Origin: Gemmobacter denitrificans
GTDB taxonomy: Bacteria; Pseudomonadota; Alphaproteobacteria; Rhodobacterales; Rhodobacteraceae
Assembly (NCBI RefSeq): GCF_036964905.1
Contig: NZ_JBALHR010000001.1
Span: forward strand, 1 to 64,000
Reading direction: 5' to 3'
Length of the DNA stretch: 64,000 nucleotides
The translations under genes were made by a program, and so were the position numbers. The notes beneath the pieces were generated by a model that was not told the DNA's origin, ran no database searches, and saw only the letters and a program-made list of their open reading frames with translations. Below are positions 8,287 to 16,156 of the stretch, piece by piece (position 1 is the first letter of the stretch; each line of letters opens with the position of its first letter).

Positions 8287-8313
8287 AAAGGGCCGCCCTT
8301 TGGCGGCCCTTTT
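8287..8313. terminator. Bidirectional terminator between phoX and the phosphotransferase gene
   Basis: AAAGGGCCGCC-cttt-GGCGGCCCTTTT forms an 11-bp stem with A and T tails on either side. It serves convergent genes ending at 8268 and 8315. Confidence 0.88.
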
Positions 8314-8314
8314 G

Positions 8315-9022
8315 CTATTCAGAAGCGCGGAGTTCCAGAAGAAGCGCGCGGGCGCGGGTCGGTTCTGCTTGCCAGCACGACGCGACTTCCCAGGCAAGAT
8401 GGGCCCGTTTCTGATCGGCAGACATCGGGCTGGTCGCGACCAGATCAAAAAACGGCAGATCCTTGCGCGCCTCGTCCCAGTCAATCAGGGCAGGACCATC
8501 TGGCCCGAGGATGATGTTTGCTGCACAAAGATCGCCATGGATCGCGCAGTCCGTGCCCGCCAGCCCGCGCCAAGCCGACGCGCAGATTTCACCAACCTCG
8601 TTTGGCAATTGCGTCAGGTCGATATCTCCGCCGCGCAGCACCTGGGGCAATTCCCTGCATGAGGCGAAGCCCGGTCGCTGCGGCAGATCGCCAGTTGTGG
8701 CGTGAAAGGCTGAAATCCGTGGAGCCAGTGCCGCAAGTGCCGGGGCAGTGGCCGCGTGACCTTCGACCAGGGCTTCCAGCGTCCAGCCATTCGGGGCCGG
8801 TCCGGAGGGCGTTTCAATGAGATGCGGGACGATGAAACCCACTTGCCGCGCCGCGGCCTGAAGCGGAAACAACCAGCGCAGGGCGGCATCGCTGCGGCGG
8901 GTGGATTTGGCCACCATCGGCCTTCCGGCCAGATCGGCACGCCAGACTGCGTTGCGATGACCGCCCGATAGCGGGTGCAGCGGTGTCGCGCCGAAGGCCG
9001 AAAGGTCGGGGGCGGACGTCAT
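8315..9022 (-). CDS. Phosphotransferase (aminoglycoside/choline kinase-like fold)
   Basis: A 235-residue protein of the APH/choline kinase superfamily. The Brenner-type motif IHGDLCAANIIL (HGD at 162-164) holds the catalytic Asp, and LIDWDEAR (DWD at 181-183) binds metal. The glycine-rich loop near residues 18-30 (LSGGHRNAVWRA) fits the ATP site. Its ATG overlaps the TGA of the upstream VOC gene by ATGA, so it ends an ate-VOC-kinase operon. The substrate cannot be told; relatives include kinases for choline, fructosamine and small metabolites, and resistance is only one option. Confidence 0.75.
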   Translation of the reverse strand: MTSAPDLSAFGATPLHPLSGGHRNAVWRADLAGRPMVAKSTRRSDAALRWLFPLQAAARQVGFIVPHLIETPSGPAPNGWTLEALVEGHAATAPALAALAPRISAFHATTGDLPQRPGFASCRELPQVLRGGDIDLTQLPNEVGEICASAWRGLAGTDCAIHGDLCAANIILGPDGPALIDWDEARKDLPFFDLVATSPMSADQKRAHLAWEVASCWQAEPTRARALLLELRASE

Positions 9023-9399
9023 TGCCGTTGCAGCAGATCCCAGCGATTGCCGAAAGGATCGCGCCAGACGGCGACGATGCCATAAGGCTCATGGCGCGGC
9101 GCTTCCTCGAATTCCACCCCGGCTGCCAGCATGGCGGCGTGGTCGCGTGCGAAATCATCGGTTTCCAGAAACAGCCAGACCCGGCCCGCCCCCTGGCCCC
9201 CGATGGCCGCGCGCTGCCGGTCATTTTCGGCGCGGGCCAGCACCAGCATCGGCCCGGTCGCTGTGGGGGCGACGGTGATCCAACGCTTGTGCCCTTGATC
9301 GACATCTTCGATCAGCTTGAACCCAAGTTTCCCGACATAGAAATCAAGACCGGCCTGATAATCCGGCACGATCAGTGACAGGGCGGCAATGCGCCTCAC
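9019..9399 (-). CDS. VOC (glyoxalase/bleomycin resistance) family protein
   Basis: A 126-residue single-module vicinal oxygen chelate protein. The beta-alpha-beta-beta-beta pattern is visible from LSLIVPDYQAGLDFYVGKLGF to IVAVWRDPFGNRWDLLQ. A GTG at 9399 overlaps the ate stop by GTGA and gives the usual domain start; longer readings run into ate. The last residues overlap the next gene by 4 bp. Function may be a small-molecule lyase, dioxygenase or binding protein. Confidence 0.75.
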   Translation of the reverse strand: MRRIAALSLIVPDYQAGLDFYVGKLGFKLIEDVDQGHKRWITVAPTATGPMLVLARAENDRQRAAIGGQGAGRVWLFLETDDFARDHAAMLAAGVEFEEAPRHEPYGIVAVWRDPFGNRWDLLQRQ

Positions 9400-10232
9400 T
9401 CGCTGCTGCCGCGGGTTTCGGGCAGGGCGATCCGGGCCACCTGTTCGGCAATCGGGTCCACCGACAGAGGATGCAGTTCCGTGCGATGGTCCATCGGATC
9501 GCCAATGTCGATCCACTGGCCACCCTTGTAGATTTCCAGTGCTGTGAAACCGGACTTGTAGCCCATCTTGCGGCTGCCGGGCACCCAATATCCCAGATAG
9601 ACATAGGGCAATCCCGCCTCGCGGGCGATTTCGACATGATCGAGGATCAGGAACGTGCCCAGGCTGTTGCCGATCAGATCCGGGTCATAAAAGCTGTAGA
9701 CCATGCTCAGCCCGTCATCGAACACGTCGGTCAGGCAAACGGCCGACAGCGGCCGCCCCCGTTCGCCCGGCCCGGCGGGGCGGGTATATTCGATCACGCG
9801 GCTGCGGATCGGCGTTTCCTCGATCATCGCGGCGAATTCGAAAATATCCATATCGGCCATGCCGCCATCGGCATGGCGATGATCCAGATAGCGCCGGAAC
9901 AGGGCATACTGGTCTTCGGTGGCCCAGGGGCTGGTGGCATTGCGGCGCAAATGGGCATTGCGGCGCAACACCCGGCGCTGCGTGCGCGATGGTGTGAAAT
10001 CGGCCACCCTGATGCGCGCCGAAAGGCAGGCCGAACATTCCGCGCAAGACGGCCGATACAGCACATTCTGGCTGCGCCGGAACCCCTGCTTGGACAGCGT
10101 ATCGTTCAGCTTTTGTGCATGTTCCCCTTGCAGCGCGGTGAACAGCTTACGCTCCATCCTGCCGTCCAGATAGGGGCAAGCCTGCGGAGCCGTCACATAG
10201 AATTGCGGCGCTATGGGAAGTGTGTGGCGCAT
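9396..10232 (-). CDS. bpt: Aminoacyl-tRNA--protein transferase (arginyltransferase Bpt/Ate type)
   Basis: A 278-residue member of the ATE family. These enzymes move an amino acid from tRNA to the N-terminus of proteins bearing acidic or oxidised residues, marking them for ClpS/ClpAP; bacterial Bpt transfers Leu onto Asp/Glu N-termini. The N-terminal ATE_N cysteines are present (C19 and CAECSAC with C63, C66, C69). The C-terminal segment LGYWVPGSRKMGYKSGF is typical. It heads an operon with the VOC and phosphotransferase genes. Confidence 0.9.
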   Translation of the reverse strand: MRHTLPIAPQFYVTAPQACPYLDGRMERKLFTALQGEHAQKLNDTLSKQGFRRSQNVLYRPSCAECSACLSARIRVADFTPSRTQRRVLRRNAHLRRNATSPWATEDQYALFRRYLDHRHADGGMADMDIFEFAAMIEETPIRSRVIEYTRPAGPGERGRPLSAVCLTDVFDDGLSMVYSFYDPDLIGNSLGTFLILDHVEIAREAGLPYVYLGYWVPGSRKMGYKSGFTALEIYKGGQWIDIGDPMDHRTELHPLSVDPIAEQVARIALPETRGSSE

Positions 10233-10289
10233 GACGGGGGGCGCATGTCCGGCAGGTTGTTGCGTTTTCCAGTGTCACGCTAGCAAACA

Positions 10290-10311
10290 GGGCGCTTGTC
10301 GCCAAGCGCCC
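10290..10311. terminator. Hairpin downstream of the RDD gene
   Basis: A perfect 8-bp stem, GGGCGCTT-gtcgcc-AAGCGCCC, lies between the RDD gene end (10364) and the ate start (10232). On the minus strand it is followed by CTGTTTGCT, a weak T-tract. Confidence 0.55.
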
Positions 10312-10363
10312 AGTTGCGAAAATTACATTCAGCCGTCGTGCTTTCGACATGCTTTCGCCGGGT

Positions 10364-10819
10364 TCAGCGTGGCCGGTTGATCGCCACCGTGCCCAGCACA
10401 TGATCCGTCAGTCCCTGACCCCGGGCCGAGATCATCATCAGAAAGACCGAAGCCACCTGCACCAGCAGCGTTCCTACCGAAAGCGTATAGCCGAAGGTAT
10501 GCAGCAGGGCATGGGCCAGATCGAAGGGCTCGCCGTTGCGGGTCAGAAAGGTGATGTTCATCAGCCGCATTCCCGGCGTGGCCGAACTGCCCCACAGCGT
10601 CAGCACCCGGTAGATGAAGCTGACGAACAAATACAGCACCGGCAGGAAGAACAGGGCGGTAAAGGCGGTGAAGGGCACGATCACGGCGGTGACCAGCGCG
10701 ATCAGGATGAAATCCACCACCCAGGCAAGGGCCCGCTTCATCGGCACGCCTTCATAGAATTCGGCATGGCGCTCCGGGTCGGGCAAGCGGTGGTCGTCAA
10801 ACGGGTGGTCGGGATGCAT
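10364..10819 (-). CDS. RDD family membrane protein
   Basis: A 151-residue inner-membrane protein with three hydrophobic helices (about residues 28-50, 52-72 and 112-132). The RDD domain is marked by the charged pair in KRALAWVVDFIL and by a conserved middle block, SSATPGMRLMNI. A few RDD proteins are ion antiporters; most are uncharacterised. The start at 10819 is preceded by AAGGACAG at slightly long spacing. It lies downstream of the DUF2852 gene across a hairpin. Confidence 0.8.
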   Translation of the reverse strand: MHPDHPFDDHRLPDPERHAEFYEGVPMKRALAWVVDFILIALVTAVIVPFTAFTALFFLPVLYLFVSFIYRVLTLWGSSATPGMRLMNITFLTRNGEPFDLAHALLHTFGYTLSVGTLLVQVASVFLMMISARGQGLTDHVLGTVAINRPR

Positions 10820-10847
10820 GGCGAAACTGTCCTTGCGCAGGAAGGAA

Positions 10848-10868
10848 GGGCCGCCTGCGTGGCGGCCC
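10848..10868 (-). terminator. Hairpin between the DUF2852 and RDD genes
   Basis: GGGCCGCC-tgcgt-GGCGGCCC is a perfect 8-bp stem. In the transcribed (minus) direction it is followed by TTCCTTCC, so it could be a partial terminator. Confidence 0.5.
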
Positions 10869-10879
10869 CGGTGTGATGA

Positions 10880-11347
10880 TCAATAGCTGCCCGGGCGCGG
10901 TTCTTCCACCACGGGTTCGGCGGCGGCGCTGCGGGCGCGCTCATCCATGAAGCGGTCGAATTCCTGCTTGTCCTTGGCTTCGCGCAGGCGCTGCAGGAAC
11001 CCCTCGAAGGCTTCCTGTTCTTCTTCCAGCCGCTTCAGCGTTTCGGTCTTGTAAGCGTCGAAGGCGCTGTTGCCGCTGCTGCGATAGGCAGTGCGGACAT
11101 GCGAATGGGCGTGGCGACGGTTGCGGCAGAACATGGTGTTTTCCTCTCCATGGCGGCGGTGGCCGCTGAATTTGCGGTTGACGATCATGTAGGCCAGCAG
11201 GGCAAGACCCAGCGGCCAGACAAAGATGAAGCTCAGCACCATCGCGGCGATCCAGGCGGGGCGGCCCCGCTCGTCCATCCAGGCTTCGGCGCGGCGCAGG
11301 TAGTGGAAGGGGCCGCTCATCACGGCGGTGGGGGTGGCGGTATTCAT
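10880..11347 (-). CDS. DUF2852 domain-containing membrane protein
   Basis: A 155-residue protein with one clear membrane segment (WIAAMVLSFIFVWPLGLALLAYMIV, described by its ends at about residues 32-56). A basic/polar middle follows, then a charged, probably coiled-coil tail rich in Glu and Arg (LKRLEEEQEAFEGFLQRLRE). This is the DUF2852 architecture common in alphaproteobacteria; function is unknown. I chose the ATG at 11347 because CGGGAGA lies 5 nt upstream; a longer reading runs through a palindromic operator. Two such operators lie in the 80 bp upstream. Confidence 0.75.
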   Translation of the reverse strand: MNTATPTAVMSGPFHYLRRAEAWMDERGRPAWIAAMVLSFIFVWPLGLALLAYMIVNRKFSGHRRHGEENTMFCRNRRHAHSHVRTAYRSSGNSAFDAYKTETLKRLEEEQEAFEGFLQRLREAKDKQEFDRFMDERARSAAAEPVVEEPRPGSY

Positions 11348-11366
11348 GGCGGTCTCCCGGTTGCGG

Positions 11367-11391
11367 TTCATGTGAATGTCTTTCACATGAA
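11367..11391. promoter_or_regulatory. Palindromic operator proximal to the DUF2852 gene
   Basis: TTCATGTGAA-tgtct-TTCACATGAA is a perfect 10-bp inverted repeat, 20 bp upstream of the DUF2852 start. Its core TGTGA-N7-TCACA recurs, slightly degenerate, about 60 bp upstream. Confidence 0.65.
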
Positions 11392-11428
11392 CGAAGATGC
11401 GCATGCGCCGCCCTGCAATCAAGGGGGT

Positions 11429-11447
11429 ATGTGAAAGAATTTTACAT
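11429..11447. promoter_or_regulatory. Second operator-like palindrome upstream of DUF2852
   Basis: ATGTGAAA-gaa-TTTTACAT preserves the TGTGA-N7-TnACA geometry of the site at 11367-11391, with one mismatch between arms. Two sites of the same spacing suggest one dimeric regulator; it is not identified. Confidence 0.5.
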
Positions 11448-11467
11448 GACGGGTCGGGAAGGGATTT

Positions 11468-11803
11468 TCAGTGCTGGACCGAGTTGGAGAGGGTGTTGAT
11501 GATCACCACACCTGCCAAGATCAGCCCAAGTCCGGTAATTGCCCAGAAATCAAGGCTCTGGCGAAATGCAAACACCCCGATGGCGGCGATCAGCACGATG
11601 CCCATGCCCGACCAGACGGCATAGACGATGCCCACCGGCAGCACCCGCACAGTCAGCGACAGAAGGTAGAAGGCCCCGCCATAGCACAGCGCCATGCCCA
11701 GCGTGGGCAGCAACCGGGTGAACCCGTCCGTCCGTGCCAGAAGCGAGGTGCCTACAACTTCCAGCGCGACGGCAAGGCCCAGCAGGCTATAGGTCTGCAA
11801 CAT
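11468..11803 (-). CDS. Small multidrug resistance (SMR/EmrE-like) transporter
   Basis: A 111-residue, four-helix drug/proton antiporter subunit of the SMR family, normal length. The helix-1 glutamate is in ALEVVGTSLL, the helix-3 signature is YAVWSGMGIVLIA, and the C-terminus GVVIINTLSNS is EmrE-like. The start at 11803 has GGAG upstream and lies within the last 17 bp of the tetR gene, so translation is coupled to the repressor. The Trp-Ser-Gly motif favours EmrE-type over SugE-type. Confidence 0.9.
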   Translation of the reverse strand: MLQTYSLLGLAVALEVVGTSLLARTDGFTRLLPTLGMALCYGGAFYLLSLTVRVLPVGIVYAVWSGMGIVLIAAIGVFAFRQSLDFWAITGLGLILAGVVIINTLSNSVQH

Positions 11804-12392
11804 CGTGGCGCTCCGCATACAGGGGGGTGGCAGTCTGGCTGGGGGCCTGATGGGTCAGCGCGATCAGGCGGTCGCGCAGCTTTTCGGGCGGGGCGGCAAG
11901 CGGCGCCCCCTGGGCGCGGGCCAGCCAATGCCCATCGGCGGCCAGCCGCACCAGTTCCAGCATGAGACCCGCATCCGTATCCGCATGGCGGGCCAGGCGA
12001 TCGGCCATCCAGCCAGTCCAGAGTTGTGCAAGCGCGCTATCCCCCAGGGCCGCCAGTGACAGGGTGGCCCAGGGCGACGCCGCACCTGCCGGGGCAAAGA
12101 TGCAACTCACATAGGCCCGGGTGAAATGGCCATGCCCACCCGGATCGCATGACAGGGCCGTCTCGATTTCCTGATCGATCCTGTCGATCAGATCGCTGCT
12201 CAACGCCTCGATCAGGCCAGCGCGGGATCCGAAATGGTGGAAGATCGCACCCTTGGTCACGCCTGCGGCCGCGCAGATCGCAGGCAATGGCAAGGCGGCC
12301 AGCCCCTGTTGCAATACCAGCGCCGCCGCCGCATCCAGCAGGGCACGGCGGGTCTGATCCGGGGTCTTGGGGCGGCGATGGGCTTCGGTCAC
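11787..12392 (-). CDS. TetR family regulator of the SMR pump
   Basis: A 201-residue repressor. The N-terminal helix-turn-helix (AICAAAGVTKGAIFHHFGSR, about residues 38-57) is typical TetR_N. The ligand-binding half is variable. It starts at a GTG (12392) with no ATG nearby in frame. Its own upstream region carries three palindromes (12399-12472), fitting autoregulation. The overlap with the SMR gene indicates a self-regulated repressor-pump operon. Confidence 0.88.
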   Translation of the reverse strand: MTEAHRRPKTPDQTRRALLDAAAALVLQQGLAALPLPAICAAAGVTKGAIFHHFGSRAGLIEALSSDLIDRIDQEIETALSCDPGGHGHFTRAYVSCIFAPAGAASPWATLSLAALGDSALAQLWTGWMADRLARHADTDAGLMLELVRLAADGHWLARAQGAPLAAPPEKLRDRLIALTHQAPSQTATPLYAERHDVADL

Positions 12393-12398
12393 AGACAG

Positions 12399-12440
12399 AC
12401 ATTCCGACGGGTATGTTTCGGGACATACCGCAGGGAATGT
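12399..12440. promoter_or_regulatory. Tandem TetR-type operators
   Basis: Two 18-bp pseudo-palindromes lie 24 bp apart: ACATTCCGACGGGTATGT (12399-12416) and ACATACCGCAGGGAATGT (12423-12440). They agree at 14 of 18 positions, with outer arms ACATwCC and GGwATGT. They begin 7 bp upstream of the tetR GTG, so binding would block its own expression. Confidence 0.72.
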
Positions 12441-12452
12441 TTGGCGTCAAGA

Positions 12453-12472
12453 AAGATACCCCTCGGTATCTT
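12453..12472. promoter_or_regulatory. Third palindrome upstream of tetR
   Basis: AAGATACC-cctc-GGTATCTT is a perfect 8-bp inverted repeat. Its inner ATACC/GGTAT resembles the operators at 12399-12440. It also lies 10 bp from the end of the ybaK-like gene and might serve as its hairpin. Confidence 0.45.
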
Positions 12473-12481
12473 CGGGCGCTG

Positions 12482-12949
12482 TCAGGTGAAATCGGCCAGT
12501 TGTGCCCCGGTGATGCGTAGCAGATCGGCAGGCGCGATGGGGAAGATGTGGCGCGGTGTGCCAGCGGCTCCCCAGATCACGGGAAACGCCAGCAGATGCG
12601 GGTCAAAAAACTCGGGCGAGGGCGACAGATGCCCGACCGGGCTGACACCGCCAATGGCAAATCCCGTCACTGCCCGCACCTGTGCGGCATCCGCGCGGCC
12701 CAACGGCTCGCCCGCCAGCGCCGAGGCCTTGGCCGGATCAACCTGATTGCCACCCGCCGTCAGGAACAGGTAAAGCCGCCCGCTGCCTTCCCCGGCAAAA
12801 AGGATGGATTTCACGATCTGGTCCAGTGCGCAGCCTGCCGCATCGGCTGCCTGCTGCGCGGTGCGGGTTTCATTGGGCATTTCCACCGGCTGACAGTCGA
12901 TCCCTGCGGCGCGTAGCGCCTGGATCACGCGGGCAAGGCTTTTCGACAT
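12482..12949 (-). CDS. YbaK/ProX-type aminoacyl-tRNA deacylase
   Basis: A 155-residue YbaK/EbsC-domain protein. Family features are IVKSILF (with the lysine expected in the active site, about residue 47) and the glycine loop GFAIGGVSPVGH. These proteins hydrolyse mischarged tRNAs in trans, such as Cys- or Ala-tRNAPro. Without alignment I cannot say which subfamily. It stands alone between the tetR-SMR pair and glnE. Confidence 0.82.
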   Translation of the reverse strand: MSKSLARVIQALRAAGIDCQPVEMPNETRTAQQAADAAGCALDQIVKSILFAGEGSGRLYLFLTAGGNQVDPAKASALAGEPLGRADAAQVRAVTGFAIGGVSPVGHLSPSPEFFDPHLLAFPVIWGAAGTPRHIFPIAPADLLRITGAQLADFT

Positions 12950-13050
12950 CGGCAGGCTCCTTCACTCGGGCCGCATTAGCGCGGCAAGCGGCGCGGAAAA
13001 TCAAGGGGCAACCGGTTGACGCCGGGGGGCGGCGCGGTCATGGTCAGCCC

Positions 13051-15873
13051 ATGACCCAGATGCCCTTTGCCGCCCGCCTGACCCGATCACCCTTGCCCCA
13101 TGATCAGGCCGCAGGGGCCGATGCCGTCGCCAGCTTCGCCGATCTGGCCCCCGAATTGCGCGGGCTGATCGAAGGCGCGGCAGGCTGTTCGCCCTATCTG
13201 AAAGACCTGATGCGCCGCGAGGGCGACTGGCTGCGCGCCGCATTGGCAGGCGCCCCGGAAACCGCGTTGGCCGGTGTGCTGGACCCGCTGGAGGAGGTGC
13301 CGCTCGATCATCTCGGCGTGGCCTTGCGGCAGGCCAAGCGCCGGGTGGCGCTGCTGACCGGGCTGGCCGATCTGGGCGGGGTCTGGCCGTTGGAGGCGGT
13401 GACCGGCGCGCTTTCGGCTTTGGCGGACCGGGCGGTGGATTTGTCGCTGAAGCGGCTGGTGGCCGAGGAAATCCGCAGGGGCAAGCTGCCGGGCCAGACC
13501 CCGGAAGATGCCGAGACGGCGGCGGGTCTGGTGGCACTGGCCATGGGCAAGGGCGGCGCGGGCGAGTTGAACTATTCGTCGGACATCGACCTTGTGGTGC
13601 TGTTCGATCAGGATCGCTATGGGGCCGACTGGCAAGAGGCGCGGGCGGCCTTCATCCGCGTCACCCGCAAGATGACGGCGCTGCTGTCTGACATCACATC
13701 CGAAGGTTATGTCTTTCGCACCGATCTGCGGCTGCGCCCCGATGCGGCGGTGACCCCGGTCTGCATCTCGATGTCGGCGGCCGAGGCCTATTACGAAGCG
13801 CAGGGCCGGACCTGGGAACGCGCGGCCTATATCAAGGCCCGCCCGGCCGGGGGTGACCTTGCGGCGGGGGATCGGTTTCTGCGGGCGCTGACGCCCTTCG
13901 TTTGGCGCAAGCATCTGGATTTCGCCGCCATTCAGGATGCCCATGACATGCGGTTGCGCATCCGTGATCACCGCCGCCTGCATGGCCCCATCGTGATCGA
14001 GGGGCACAACATGAAACTGGGCGTCGGCGGCATTCGCGAGATCGAATTCTTCACCCAGACCCGGCAATTGATTGCAGGCGGACGTGACCCCGATCTGCGC
14101 GACCGCACCACCGTGGGCGGGCTTGCCGCGCTGGCGGCCAAGGGCTGGGTGCCTCCCGATGTGGCCGAGGAACTGACCGCCCTCTATCGGGCGCACCGCG
14201 AAATCGAACATCGCCTGCAGATGGTCAGCGATGCCCAGACCCATGACATGCCCGCAACGCCCGAAGGCGTGGCCCGGATCGCCCATTTCTGCGGGGAAAG
14301 CGATGTTGCGGCCTTCCGTGCCGCGTTGAAAGACCGGCTGGAACGCACCGATGCCCGCTGCGAGGGGTTCTTTGCCCCCGGACAGGCCGAGGATGGCCCG
14401 GCGCTGACCGAGATGCAGCAGGGTGTGGTGGAAGGCTGGCGCAATTATCCGGCGCTGCGCTCGGAACGGGCGGTGCAGATCTTCCGCCGCCTGCGCCCCC
14501 AGCTGCTCAAATCCCTGCACAAGGCCGCGAACCCGGACGAGGCATTGCTGGCCTTTGACGGGTTCCTGAAGGGCCTGCCCGCCGGGGTGCAACTGTTTTC
14601 ACTGTTCGAGGCCAATCCGGTGCTGATCGACCTGATCGTCGATATTGCCGGCACGACGCCCGCATTGGCCCGCCATCTGAGCCGTAATGCCGCCGTGCTG
14701 GATGCGGTGATCGGCGGCAGTTTCTGGGCCCCGTGGCCGGGAATGGCGGCCTTGCGCGACGGGCTGACAGCCGCCATGGCCGAACAAGGGGATTACGAGC
14801 GCAAGCTGGATGCCGCGCGGCGCTGGATGAAGGAATGGCATTTCCGCGTCGGCGTGCACCATCTGCGCGGGCTGGTCGATGCCTTCGAGGCCGGGAAAAG
14901 CTATGCTGATCTGGCCGAAGCTGTGGTGAGCGCCGTCTGGCCGGTGGTGCTGGCTGAATTTTCCCGCAAGCATGGCACGCCCCCTGGCAAGGGCGCGGTG
15001 GTGCTGGGCATGGGCAGCGTGGGGGCAGGGCGGCTGAATGCCGGGTCCGATCTGGATCTGATCGTGGTCTATGATCCCGATGGGACTGACAGTTCGGATG
15101 GCCCGCGCCCGCTGGCCACCAAGGCCTATTATGCCCGGCTGACCCAGGCCATGGTCACGGCGCTGACCGCGCAAATGGCCGAAGGGCGGCTCTATGAGGT
15201 GGACATGCGGCTGCGTCCTTCGGGGCGGCAGGGGGCAGTGGCCACATCGACCGAGAGCTTCCGCGCCTATCAGATGCATGAGGCCTGGACCTGGGAGCAT
15301 CTGGCGCTGACCCGCGCGCGCGTTCTGGCCGGGGCCGCCGAGGTGGCCGAGACGGTGGAGGCCACGCGCCGCGCGGTTCTGGTCGCCAAGGCCAAAGGGC
15401 CAAGGGTCATTGCCGATGTGGCCGAGATGCGCGCGCGCCTGCAGGCGGCCAAACCCGCAACCGGCCATTGGGATGCCAAGAATGGCCCCGGGCGGCTGAT
15501 GGATCTGGAACTGCTGGCCCAGACCGGCTGCCTATTGGCGGCGGGTGCGGTGCGGCGGGTGGAACAGCAACTCCAACTGTCTGAAAAATCGGGTTTCCTG
15601 TCGCAAACCGACGCGCAGGCGGCGACCCGCGCCTACAGGGTGATGTGGCGCCTGCATTGCGCGATCAAGCTTCTGTCCGACGGCGCCTTCGATCCGGACC
15701 GGCTGGGCGAGGGCGGTCGGGCCTTTCTGGTGCGCGAAACCGGCGCGGCTGATGCCGCTGATCTGGTGGCGCAACTGGCGGCGGCGGTGGCCGAAGCGGG
15801 GCAGATCGTGGAGCGGGTTCTTGCCCCGCTGGCAGATGCGCCGGACGATGATGTGAAGGCGGGGAGCGGTTGA
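13051..15873 (+). CDS. glnE: Glutamine synthetase adenylyltransferase/deadenylase
   Basis: A 940-residue bifunctional nucleotidyltransferase that adds AMP to and removes AMP from glutamine synthetase in response to PII and glutamine. Two similar halves are visible. The N-terminal one has YSSDIDLVVLFD at about 172-183 (deadenylation); the C-terminal one has AGSDLDLIVVYD near 665 (adenylation). Length is usual for the family. I chose the ATG at 13051 (MTQMPFAARL); an upstream in-frame reading of 123 codons overlaps the deacylase gene in antisense. The stop overlaps the next gene by TGATG. Confidence 0.95.
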   Translation: MTQMPFAARLTRSPLPHDQAAGADAVASFADLAPELRGLIEGAAGCSPYLKDLMRREGDWLRAALAGAPETALAGVLDPLEEVPLDHLGVALRQAKRRVALLTGLADLGGVWPLEAVTGALSALADRAVDLSLKRLVAEEIRRGKLPGQTPEDAETAAGLVALAMGKGGAGELNYSSDIDLVVLFDQDRYGADWQEARAAFIRVTRKMTALLSDITSEGYVFRTDLRLRPDAAVTPVCISMSAAEAYYEAQGRTWERAAYIKARPAGGDLAAGDRFLRALTPFVWRKHLDFAAIQDAHDMRLRIRDHRRLHGPIVIEGHNMKLGVGGIREIEFFTQTRQLIAGGRDPDLRDRTTVGGLAALAAKGWVPPDVAEELTALYRAHREIEHRLQMVSDAQTHDMPATPEGVARIAHFCGESDVAAFRAALKDRLERTDARCEGFFAPGQAEDGPALTEMQQGVVEGWRNYPALRSERAVQIFRRLRPQLLKSLHKAANPDEALLAFDGFLKGLPAGVQLFSLFEANPVLIDLIVDIAGTTPALARHLSRNAAVLDAVIGGSFWAPWPGMAALRDGLTAAMAEQGDYERKLDAARRWMKEWHFRVGVHHLRGLVDAFEAGKSYADLAEAVVSAVWPVVLAEFSRKHGTPPGKGAVVLGMGSVGAGRLNAGSDLDLIVVYDPDGTDSSDGPRPLATKAYYARLTQAMVTALTAQMAEGRLYEVDMRLRPSGRQGAVATSTESFRAYQMHEAWTWEHLALTRARVLAGAAEVAETVEATRRAVLVAKAKGPRVIADVAEMRARLQAAKPATGHWDAKNGPGRLMDLELLAQTGCLLAAGAVRRVEQQLQLSEKSGFLSQTDAQAATRAYRVMWRLHCAIKLLSDGAFDPDRLGEGGRAFLVRETGAADAADLVAQLAAAVAEAGQIVERVLAPLADAPDDDVKAGSG

Positions 15874-16142
15874 TGGAACTGGGTGAGGCAGACCCCAAGG
15901 GGCTGGTGCGCGAAAGCTACAATATCGACGGCATTTCCGATGCCGAATGCCGCAGCATCTTCATCGACTGGGCGCTCAGCCTGCGAATGGGGGTGGACAG
16001 CCGCCCCGCGCTGGCCGCGCTGATTGCTCATTACGGACCGGGATGCGACAGCCATCCCATGACGCTGGTGCTTCGGGCGGCACTGGACGCCCCGCCCGAA
16101 CCCAAGCGCAGGGGTGGGCGGGCCGGGCGGATGACGGGCTGA
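15873..16142 (+). CDS. Conserved small protein coupled to glnE
   Basis: An 89-residue protein whose ATG overlaps the glnE stop (TGATG). The N-terminal two thirds look folded (ESYNIDGISDAECRSIFIDW), and a basic, glycine-rich tail follows. No membrane segment or known motif. The coupling suggests a role linked to nitrogen control or simply shared expression; I do not recognise a function. Confidence 0.7.
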   Translation: MELGEADPKGLVRESYNIDGISDAECRSIFIDWALSLRMGVDSRPALAALIAHYGPGCDSHPMTLVLRAALDAPPEPKRRGGRAGRMTG

Positions 16143-16156
16143 CCGCCGGGGTCAGC
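16138..16156. terminator. Hairpin shared by the convergent ends of glnE operon and eda
   Basis: GCTGACC-gccgg-GGTCAGC is a 7-bp perfect stem overlapping both stop codons. No T-run is present, so it is a weak terminator candidate. Confidence 0.4.

Noticed and set aside
6307..8484. 725-codon minus-strand frame opposite phoX
   Set aside because: Longer than phoX but antisense to it and runs through the bidirectional terminator; no recognisable domain.
13087..14592. 501-codon minus-strand frame opposite glnE
   Set aside because: Mirror frame of glnE with His/Gln-rich composition.
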